Shown: one piece after another, positions 46,673 to 57,005 of the stretch
How positions within the stretch are numbered: the first letter of the stretch is position 1
How the letters are laid out: each line of letters starts with the position of its first letter
DNA from: Branchiostoma floridae
Taxonomy: Eukaryota; Chordata; Leptocardii; Amphioxiformes; Branchiostomatidae
DNA: 64,000 bases
Reading direction: 5' to 3'
Assembly (NCBI RefSeq): GCF_000003815.2
Contig: NC_049986.1
Coordinates: 8,433,847-8,497,846 of the forward strand
Notes under the pieces: generated by a model
The model's input: the letters and a program-made list of their open reading frames with translations, nothing else
Told to the model about the DNA's origin: nothing
Database searches by the model: none
Position numbers and translations under genes: made by a program

Positions 46673-49600
46673 CTCAAGTGTAGTCTCGAGTCTTCATCAT
46701 TATCGTTGTCATCTATCTTTTCCTTTGTCATATGGACCTCTAGGTCAAGAGAAAAGAACAAAAGTTAGTGCCTTGATATGTACATGTCAATTTGAGCACA
46801 CATTGTATTGCCACAACAAATTCAGGGCTAGTGTTGATACATAAACAACGTGGGGTCGTGGGAAACATAACAGGCTGTTAGTTTTCATGTATTCATTCTT
46901 TGTATCAGGCCAAATAGTCATGTCAAAAATAGCATAGAAAATGCCAGTGCTACGTTCTAAATTGAATCTGCGTTATCACAATGTGAATACCACACATGGC
47001 ATGCAAAACGTATAAGTATGACTAAAAAGACAACAAAGTAATAAATGCATCATGCATACTACTTCATGACTACTTCACATTATACGACAAAGTACCCATT
47101 TGCCCAACGCGCATCAAAAAGGATTCAGTCTTCTACTAAACTCCCCAAGTGCCCTCTAATCATCTAAGCCTATGGATGAATACACTGTGCCTGACAAGGC
47201 CTGACTAAAGTTATGTTACAATACCGATTTCAGGAGCTGTTCTGTGTTCTTTGATATCTGCTGAGCAAGCGGCCTTCTTGGTGTGCTTGGCGATTCTCAT
47301 GTATTCCGAAAATATGCACGATAAATGAAGTGTCTACACGGATATGGAATGCATGGGTAGGGTCTCTATGGGTTTAGTGAGTGTCATATTGTTTTACAAA
47401 GCATGCTAGTGCATCGCGTAATTCACAACAAGTTGAATCCTACAAAAGGATTAATTCATTGATACATTATCTATTGGAAAATGATACTCTCTTCTGAAGT
47501 AGAGTGCCCATTTAAAGGCAAGGCCAGTAGTACGCCTCATCTACTGCGTCAGTCAGCGACTTCGACAAGCATGTCGGCAAATATGTTACTGCTTGTCGCC
47601 GGAGGCAATATCGGGCGAAAATCGTCACATGTGCTGTTTGTTTAAACACAGCTGGAAAACAAATGCTCAGTCTACAGACAAACTTGAAGTTTATGAAGTA
47701 ATGCAGACCTTTTCTAGTTCATGAACCTGAACGTGACATACAATTCCCTTGACGTACATACATGTACGTACAACTTGGCATATACAGTACACGTAGTGCA
47801 TCTTTCAACTTGATACGTAGCTGTATTATTTTACTTAACACTAGTAATTTCGGTCAAAATCATTCACAAAGTTTGTGTTTGTCTGACTCATTATAATGTA
47901 GGTGATTTTGATATGTAAATCTTAGCATTTGATAAAGAACACAGCAGATTTCAAGGTACTCGATGCTACAGACAGATTTGTATAATCTTTAGATATCACA
48001 ATTCCCAAAAGGCAAAAATAGGCAAACATATAAAGGACTGCTTAGTAGAAAGAATGCCGAAACTAATGATAAGCTTCATTCTTTACCCTTATGTTGTACT
48101 TTGTGTAATAGTTGTTTTCATACATAGTTAGGTAGGTAGGTATACATCGTACCATGTACAAATGTCGTGCAATAAAGTTCTTCTATATATGAATCAGTCC
48201 CCAGCCCAATGTCTTAACGTCAGTAGACTCAAGTCTGAAAGAATTGGGGTACTAAGGAAAGGTTGCTTTTGTTTGCGTACAAACCGTTTGAACCCTTTAC
48301 CAACACCTACTGAACTGACCACCAGTTAGCATAGCAGTTCATTAGTTCGCCCCACTTAAGCCTGACGGGTCCAAGCCATGTCGTACCGCCACTATTTACC
48401 ATGTCCTACCGATCCCATTGTCACATGTCTGGCCCCTCAATGCTCTGATGCCCCTGAATTTTTGGAAGGGGATCAAATTGGATTTGTCCGGTGTGTAGCT
48501 GTGAAAACGAGCGGCGGGGCCGTCTGAGTGTTGACAATAGGCCCACCTGGCCACAAGAACAAACAAAACTGGGTTCTTCAACCGCCACAATTCAAACACC
48601 AACTCCTGACCGGTTTTGACACCTTCATTTAAAGGGACCGCAATGGTACAAGCTTAAGCATGGGTAATCCGCACTTGTGAAAACTTCTAGTACTTCTTTT
48701 CTCTCGGTTCTTTGAATCCTTCGAGGTCGTCTGCAGTCTGTCGCCATACGCATGTATTATGTCAGACAAGGCCACGACTCAACGGTATTCAATACCGCGT
48801 GTATGAAGGGACAAACTCGGGAATGTCACGGAAGAAAACAAAACTTAAATGTCGTACACGGTGCAAAAAATGGTCCCCATACCTTAAAGTTCCAACTAAG
48901 ATTATTGCTTTTTTGTTTGAAGCTTTTTTTTTGCAGTGACTTTTGCTGCAGGAAAATGTATCTTGGTTGTAACTGACGACAGCTGCGCGTTCTTTATGTT
49001 AGTCGGGGTTATTTGTAACGTACCGTCACTATGTACACAGTACTCACAGCATACACAGACCGAGAATATTGCCGTTGGCGCCTCCGGGCACTTGTAAGAA
49101 CAGGGCTACTATTAACCCCACTGTAATTTATGAAGGGGGCTATTCTCACCCCTTGCCCTTATGGAGACTAAGGTTGTTTAAATTGTTGAACTCCTTCACG
49201 CCGTATCTCAGTTTCCGAATTATCTGTATATCTCCGGAAGCTCTGTAAAACGAAGTCCATTAGAAATTGAGCTACTCGCGTAAGCAATATTTGCACACGC
49301 TGATACGTACGTTTGTACTTTGCATTAAATCGATCAAAGAGCTGCAATTTTCCTGACGGAATCTGTCCCCAGGGTCACACAACACCTCTTAAGAGCATTT
49401 ATTAAGTGCAACAGACGTTGGCTACCCGTACCCCTTTATGAAAAAAGAATGGGTTGGAATGCTAGCGTGCCTGTAACCCTAGGTACTCCTATAGTTACGC
49501 GTTTGTTCCAGTTTTTGAGAGGGGGTTAATGTTTTACCGTATAATGCTAAGTGTGTTGTGCAATAAAGATAAGAGTGGAGACTGGAGTGTCAAAGGGTCA

Positions 49601-50752
49601 GTAGGTTCAGCCATTCAGTGTGAATAGCTCGACCATTATGTCAGACACTCACATTCCAAATTGCTGAGGTCTACGTGCATTATGAGTAACCCTCAGTTCA
49701 GTCTTTTTTTACGTTTCCTGTGTCCTCTTTTTACGCATTGTCTTCGTAAAACTTAAATTTTTTTACACAAAGGAAATTTACAGATGTTTCTCGGGCGAAA
49801 CTTGGTGCCAAGATTCGCAACGGTGAATTTGTGATTTGCGTCGGCTGAAATTGTCGCACCAAATCCGTGCATGGAATTTTGTCGGTAATGACACCATATT
49901 AGTAGCCACTGAGGTATGACAGTCGCCCTTCCTCTTTCCTGTCCATACAATACAAAGCTTACAGCTACAAGCAGATGTAGCGTTTTTGTACGTCTTTTAG
50001 GTGGTAAAATTTCAACACTGCTCCCTTGCCAAACAGACAGGTGTTTTTTATTGGTCAATTGCGAGACTTGTAGAACGAGCTACCACGGTTGTAGACCAAC
50101 GAAAATACTCGAAACAAAACATGTGCTCGCAGACTAGGTCAGTCTGTAAGTTTGACTAGCGGATGACATGCGGTGTAGGTGTTTTTGTAGGCTCAACCAA
50201 CATTTGCTCTGAGCTGCATGTGAGCTTATGAATTGTAAATAAACTAGCAAGCGTCCTGTGCACACTTACAACTAACAACCTTCACCTGTAATGATACGGC
50301 CTGCCATTTTTCTGAAACGTTTTGTCAGGCAAGGTTTGCAGTAAATCTTTTTAAACCTTTAAACGTTGCGCGGTGGCGCCGACAGTCTTACTCACCTGCA
50401 GCGGGAAAACAGCATCCGTCGCCGCCTTGTCTTCTACAAGTGCCCGGTGTATGCTGTAGTGTTTGTCGCTAGGATGAATGTCAAAGCTCTACAGAGCAAA
50501 CTTGGCACTCAAAACATCGGCGTGCTTGTGTGGAGATTAGGAGCCGGGAAACTACGGTGCTTGGCGGCCCTCGACGACCGCGGCGGCAGCGTGTTTGCAG
50601 AAACGCTATTGACTCGGCTCTACTTGTGGCCGCGTGATATATGGGACTCTAGTGCTCAGGGCTGTTCCAGTGAGTGGTGGCACTCCCTCTGGTCGCACTC
50701 AAAGCGTCACCACCTGTGTTCCATTTTAGCTTGCTACCCAAATTCATCTGTA
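46673..50752. other. Intergenic stretch upstream of BRINP
   Basis: No gene is recognised. A probable 3' tail of a non-LTR element (gtaggtaggtatacatcg, caaatgtcgtgcaataaag) lies at about 48128-48185. The remaining short ORFs show no family features or splice context. Confidence 0.5.
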
Positions 50753-51181
50753 TAGGGATGGGTACCGGTACAGAAACGTCAGGTCCAGGTCTGGTTCAGG
50801 TCCAGAGGATCAGGTCCAGGTTTGGACCTGAACCTAGACCTGATTCAGTATGTGAGAACTTGTGAATGGAGGATACTCAAAACAATGGTCCATTTCACAA
50901 CAAAGAAATCTGTTATGTGGATTATTCAACTCCCACTGGCGTTTTAAGTACAAGACTAACTACCTCTGTATGATTGACTGTAAAACTTGGAAGAAATGAC
51001 TATAGAGTCTACTCTACTTCGCTCTTGTTATTTTCCTCGACCTGCAAGCCCGGAAAAGTGTGAACGCCTGCTGATATAATCTGTTCTTTTACCAATAGGT
51101 CCAAAATCTGGTCCACCAAATTTTTTCAGGTCCGTTTTTTTTCTGGACCCTGTCCAATAAGAAAACCGGTTTTGTACCGGT
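50753..51181. mobile_element. Second copy of the taggg-gggtaccggtac hAT-like element, right end disrupted
   Basis: It starts tagggatgggtaccggtac and follows 520-926 throughout, with extra bases near 50930-50960. Where the right terminus should be (after tttgtaccgg) a G/C-rich palindromic module begins. Confidence 0.75.
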
Positions 51182-51320
51182 GTGACAGCGATCTCGCCCC
51201 CCCGTGATCTCGCCCCCCCGGGGGCGAAATCACTAGCGATCTCGCCCCCCCGGGGCGAAATCGCTAGCGATCTCGCCCTCGGGGGGGCGAGATCACGGGG
51301 GGGCGAGATCGCTGTCACAC
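51181..51320. repeat. G/C-rich palindromic module (gtgacagcgatctcgccccc)
   Basis: Inverted ends gtgacagcgatctcgccccc / gggggcgagatcgctgtcac enclose repeats of gatctcgcccc and ggggcgaaatc. Beyond it (51321-51443) lies an inverted copy of 51060-51181, so the whole is a ~380-bp palindrome that runs into a gap. Confidence 0.8.
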
Positions 51321-51443
51321 GGGTACAAAACCGGTTTTCTTATTGGACAGGGTCCAGAAAAAAAGCGGACCTGAAAAAATTTGGTGGACAAGATTTTGGA
51401 CCTATTGAAATAAGAACAAATTATTTTTGCAGGTGTTCATACT

Positions 51444-51543
51444 NNNNNNNNNNNNNNNNNNNNNNNNNNNNNNNNNNNNNNNNNNNNNNNNNNNNNNNNN
51501 NNNNNNNNNNNNNNNNNNNNNNNNNNNNNNNNNNNNNNNNNNN
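51444..51543. other. Assembly gap (100 N)
   Basis: Exactly 100 N, probably a gap of unknown size, at the end of an inverted duplication. Confidence 0.98.
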
Positions 51544-52433
51544 CCAAAAACGGGTTTACATGACATTCTAGAAGTTGATTGGTATAAATCGCAAAATGCA
51601 GTTTCAGAATGATATAAGTACACGAGTTTGATACATAACTCCATTCATAGTATCAATAGTAACGTAATTACATGGTAATAAGATAGTTGAACTTGTTTCA
51701 GACAAGGAGGGTTTGGTCCCTTGTATTCCCATTATTGCATACCTGAGTCTTGACATAAGATGTATTTCATTGTATTCACCTGTCCTCAAACGACCTATAT
51801 ATCTCCAATATGAAGTCTCTACCATGAAGTGACCACAAAAGAACTATGTAATGTCTTTATTAATTATGCAAATATTAGGTATTAATTAGAATAACGCACA
51901 TTTTGGTATATGCACCTGGCCAAGGGATATCTTCACCTCCAACATGACTGTTTTTTCTAGTATTTAGGAACTGATGCATTTACCCGTGTTTCTTAAGACT
52001 GGTACTTTACCAGTGTTTGTGTAGCATTTAGCAACAGCTATATCAACTTGCGCGTAGATAGTGTTTATAATGAGAAACTATTATTCACGTGTGTTTTTGT
52101 TAGTGCTTTGGAAATGTTTCCAGCACAAGAAAGAAAACACTGTGACAAATTGAAAACATATAGCTGACGTATTCCGTACCATAGACGGTGTTGATTTATA
52201 CGTTCGCAGTAGCACTGTTTTTATGCCACCTCAGCTGCAAAAATTGTCTTTTTCATTTCAATGTCATGTTTGCACCGAACAATATAGTATCGACTTTCGA
52301 GGTATGGCAGGCATCTTACGGTACGGTAATAAGGTGCCATAAGGTACCAGGTAACACACCATACACGTTACTCCCCAGGTGCAGTATAGTACCAGGTAGC
52401 GCACCTGTAATATGTAGTAACCAGCAGCTCTTG

Positions 52434-52545
52434 GAGGGGGGGGGGCGAAAACGCTAAAGGGGGGCGAAAACGCTAGTGATCTCGCCCCCCGGGGGGGCGA
52501 GATCGCCGGGGGGGCGAGATCGCTGTCACACCGGTACACTGTGCT
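52434..52545. repeat. Second G/C-rich module
   Basis: It has ggggggcgaaaacgct twice, then gtgatctcgcccccc and gggggcgagatcgctgtcac followed by accggtac. The right end matches the module at 51181-51320. The left inverted end is missing. Confidence 0.75.
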
Positions 52546-53476
52546 GATGCGGTTAAAGGATATATATTTTAGAAAAGATGGAGAAATATTTTGCATTTGC
52601 CTCCAACTTTTCAATTTTATCACATAGTCCTACCACTTTAACAATTCCTGAAAACGTGCCAGAAAGGACAAAAAAGGAGGGAAAAAGAGAAAGGCAAGAT
52701 TTTACAGAATCTAGTTAACTATATGTACCTGTATTTTTAACCTATCTAATACGTACAGTATACGGACACAGGGGCTCCTCGCGCGACGCCGAAAACTATC
52801 CTTTATATGTCAGCTTATGCTTTAAACGTCATTCTAGATACGTGTTAAGATGACTTCCAGACCTGGGGAATTTTCACAGGCTTTAACAATAATTTCTTTT
52901 TCACTTTCACATTTTAAAAGTCGGGACTGCATACCCTACAAGAGCCCAAGCTGCAGTACCGCTCCCGGCCTCGTCTTGAAAAGTGGCTAAAACGACCGTC
53001 AAATTTGCCAACTTTGCCTCTTTTCAGGAATAGGGAAATGTTGGAAGGTTCGTAAAGGGGTTTGAAGTTTTGTGGCTTATTTGACTTTGCCGTCCAAAAT
53101 ATGACCATACAGAGATTACAGATGACAATTTCTAAGATAGATAACCAAACAAAACCAAATATTAGGTCAGAAATGACATGTTACAATAGAAGGGATAGAG
53201 TGCAAGGCCTGTAAATAGTTAGAATGTCAATTGGGCTGCCACATCTGAAGTCCAATTATATATTGTACATGTACGAGAGTTGGGATGCACATGCGAGGGG
53301 GTGGAACGGACAGCAGATGATAAACAAGAAAGCTTCTGAAAAAAGCTGGCCGGTGCGTATTTTGGAAAAAGCCTGGATGTTAAACAAAATCACATGAAAA
53401 AATAGTTTAAAGCATCGAATTACCGAATTGATCTGTCTTCTACATTACATGAGATTTGTCTAACAAAGAAAAAAAA

Positions 53477-53514
53477 ATTGTTACAAGTGGGGTTCAAACC
53501 CACGATTCGGCCAC
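53477..53514 (-). pseudogene. tRNA-like fragment with internal deletion
   Basis: On minus, gtcagcgtggccga joins directly to atcgtgggtttgaacccca and cttgtaac. This looks like the 5' arm and the T-arm of a tRNA-Leu/Ser-type gene with everything between deleted. It could be a SINE remnant. It is not a functional tRNA. Confidence 0.45.
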
Positions 53515-54312
53515 GCTGACTCCATTACGTAATAATGCGTATAGAAGGGCTATTAGAAGGGTTTGGTTAAATTGACCGATCCATCCATGCATCCATGCAA
53601 AATGCATGCATCCATGGCTGAAAAAAACCGCTTCTCCCGTCTCAAGGCCGGTGCTACGCACCGACAAAAATGTGGAGAACAATGACGGTCCGCCTCAGTA
53701 ACAATGACTGATATGCGGCGAAGATGATCATGATGATGACAAGACGACGTCGACGTACAGCGATGTTTCTGTTTTCATCAATACATCCGAATTTCATTTC
53801 AAACTGTTGTAAGCTGTGCAGGTCACTTGCGGATGGAATATAACATTGAGCGCCAGGGAGAGCTGTTAGATGGGCTCTGGGCTGAAAGAACAAGACTAAG
53901 CATTACATCACAAGTTACCTCAGGATTATGCCCGTAGCCAGGATTTTGGTTGGGGGGGGGGGTCTTTTTAGTACTTTGGGGCCCTCCGAAACGCCATTTC
54001 CTGCATTTTCAAAATCCGATGGCTCAACTTTAATGGGATTTCCAGTAAATTACTAAAGGCGCGAGGCGTCGCAATTGAGGTCCGGGGAAATTTTGAAATC
54101 TGGACCCTCTGAAAAACCATTTCCTGCACTTTCTGGGGCAGATTTTGCTGATAGACTCACTAAGATTGAATGAAATGTCTATCAGTGAAAAATGCAAATC
54201 AGTCATGCCTTTGAAAAAAATCTTGGACATAAAAAGTGGACCTTCGAACGTGTGTGGGTTTTTTTTCGCACCCCCCGAACTGAACCGACTGCGACCTGTA
54301 CTGAACCCAGTG

Positions 54313-54366
54313 GGTATGTATGTGTACAATGAAGGTCTTCATTCATTCATTCATTCATTCATTCTA
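54313..54366. repeat. (attc)n tail
   Basis: The sequence tgtacaatgaaggtc is followed by seven attc units. It is the inverse of the tail at 60683-60735. Confidence 0.6.
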
Positions 54367-55287
54367 AATAGTTCCTAGAAGATTTTCGAAGCGTCGTCCC
54401 AGGTAGGGCACAAGGGATCAAAGTTTATTTCCCGGCAGGCTTTAGTGGGCGTTACCTAGTGGATTTTTCATAGTGATTTAGGATGGGAAAATTTCTGTCG
54501 TAGTACTGATCCATATTTGCTGCTAACGTGATGCACATAGCAATGCGTTTGCTGTCTCGCTGAATCAAATTGCACTACAGAAATACTTCACCAGAAACCT
54601 TCAGTGCCGCATAAAACGCATAACCACCCCTGTAACAGAGTGGGCTCGTCTTGAGAGGTATCCGCCCATATGTAGAGCTAGAATAACATTAACAGTGAAC
54701 CGTTCTCTTTTGACCTTTGGATCTTTGGAGAAGGCACGACAACTACACTCTCGGGTAAGGACTTGACGATGTCTATCTTTCACATCGAAACTGGGATTTT
54801 CGCTAACTAGGTAAAGATATCAGTATATTGGCCATACTTTCGTGCGCAAGTATCTACAACATAACTGACTTTCAAATGACGTACTTAGAAATCCGAAATG
54901 TCCTGAAACAAGTATACAAACGGTAACGGCCACAAAATGGCTGGTCAATATAAGTATATATATTGGATTAGATATGTAATACTTCAGTTTTACCTGCACT
55001 AATCTGCACATGCAGGTGGTATTTTGAATCCTGACAATGACTGAAAATGCATCAAAAAATGATTTGCAATTAATGTTCACTTGTGATACTTGGCCCAGCA
55101 TTGAAAAGATACAGCATACATATTTGCCCCCGTTAGCGCCTATTTCTGAACGCAAACTGTTCTGGATTTTTTTTCTAAAATCGGAATTTGGGGCAACAAA
55201 TTGGCGTTTGCTTGCGTCAGTTTGCGAATGCAAATACCTGGCGCAATTCGGTACAGACAGACGCAGTCTAGAGAGATACTCGGGTTA

Positions 55288-56899
55288 AGCCTGGGGCACA
55301 ACCCGCCGTACGTGCAATTTGTCCGCCACGTATTCCTGAAAACGTTCAGTCTGTACATGGCAGGTGCGTCGCCCGTACTGGCACGTACGGAGGACGAATC
55401 CACAGCCCGAACGCAGAGAAAGTTCTGCATGCACTTAAATTTCTACGGCGTGTCTGCGTGCTCCCAAATCCGTGGGATTCGCCACGTGTTCGTACGGAGA
55501 CGGTACTTACCACTTACGGATACCAAAACATTGCCCACGTTTTGGCACGTAGACAGCACGCACTTGCAAGTACGCCGCGTNNNNNNNNNNNNNNNNNNNN
55601 NNNNNNNNNNNNNNNNNNNNNNNNNNNNNNNNNNNNNNNNNNNNNNNNNNNNNNNNNNNNNNNNNNNNNNNNNNNNNNNNNNNNNNNNNNNNNNNNNNNN
55701 NNNNNNNNNNNNNNNNNNNNNNNNNNNNNNNNNNNNNNNNNNNNNNNNNNNNNNNNNNNNNNNNNNNNNNNNNNNNNNNNNNNNNNNNNNNNNNNNNNNN
55801 NNNNNNNNNNNNNNNNNNNNNNNNNNNNNNNNNNNNNNNNNNNNNNNNNNNNNNNNNNNNNNNNNNNNNNNNNNNNNNNNNNNNNNNNNNNNNNNNNNNN
55901 NNNNNNNNNNNNNNNNNNNNNNNNNNNNNNNNNNNNNNNNNNNNNNNNNNNNNNNNNNNNNNNNNNNNNNNNNNNNNNNNNNNNNNNNNNNNNNNNNNNN
56001 NNNNNNNNNNNNNNNNNNNNNNNNNNNNNNNNNNNNNNNNNNNNNNNNNNNNNNNNNNNNNNNNNNNNNNNNNNNNNNNNNNNNNNNNNNNNNNNNNNNN
56101 NNNNNNNNNNNNNNNNNNNNNNNNNNNNNNNNNNNNNNNNNNNNNNNNNNNNNNNNNNNNNNNNNNNNNNNNNNNNNNNNNNNNNNNNNNNNNNNNNNNN
56201 NNNNNNNNNNNNNNNNNNNNNNNNNNNNNNNNNNNNNNNNNNNNNNNNNNNNNNNNNNNNNNNNNNNNNNNTTGGGATCCGTAAGTCGTAAAGCACTGCC
56301 TCAATACGAACTCGTAGGGAATCCGACAGATTTTGGAGCAAGCAAACACCCTGTAGGCAAAACTGCAGGCAAAACTTTGTGTGCCATCGGGCTGCGGATT
56401 CGCCACGGTAGGTGACATTCGCGCTGTCTACGTGCCAAAACGTGGACAATCTTTTGGGATCCGTAAGTCCGTAAGCGCCGCCTCAATACGAACTCGTAGG
56501 GAATCCGACAGATTTTGGAGCACGCAAACACCCTGTAGGCAAAACTGCAGGCAAAACTTTGTGTGCCATCGGGCTGCGGATTCGCCACCGTACGTGCCAT
56601 TCCCGCTGTCTACGTGCCAAAACGTGGGCAATCTTTTGGGATCCGTAAGTCCGTAAGCGCCGCCTTAATACGAACTCGTAGGGAATCCGACAGATTTTGG
56701 AGCACGCAAACACCCTGTAGGCAAAACTGCAGGCAAAACTTTGTGTGCCATCGGGCTGCGGATTCGCCACCGTACGTGCCATTCCCGCCGACGTGCCTGC
56801 CCTGTACAGCCTGAACGTTTTCAGAAATACGTGGCGGACGTGGCCTCCCAAAAAGAACGTACGGACAAATTACACGTCCGGCGGGTTGTGCCCTTAGCT
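55288..56899. mobile_element. Large foldback element carrying a 182-bp satellite, interrupted by a gap
   Basis: The left end gggcacaacccgccgtacgt, then aatttgtccg, ccacgtatt.ctgaaaacgtt and cagtctgtaca, is mirrored by the right end (56790-56899). The two arms match for about 290 bp. Inside the right arm ttgggatccgtaagt recurs at 56272, 56454 and 56636 (period 182). The gap 55581-56271 removes the middle. Open frames on both strands are repeat artefacts. Confidence 0.8.
55581..56271. other. Assembly gap (N)
   Basis: 691 N in the centre of the foldback element, probably an unresolved satellite array. Confidence 0.98.
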
Positions 56900-57005
56900 T
56901 TAGTTAAACCCAAAGCCTAACACTATCCCAAACCCAAAACTAACTCCACTCACATGCACTCTTTTCCTTAGCAAACGACGACTTAAGGAGGGAGTAGAAT
57001 AAGAA

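Noticed and set aside
50366-50755. 129-codon plus ORF near 50.5 kb
   Set aside because: Composition and context look like intergenic chance; no domain, and it ends just before a transposon.
51028-51571. Near-identical peptides rich in SPPR and GGEI encoded on both strands
   Set aside because: They are the two arms of the G/C-rich palindrome, not genes.
55201-56449. ORFs of 277-404 codons on both strands
   Set aside because: They run through N and through a foldback satellite; open frames on both strands mirror each other.
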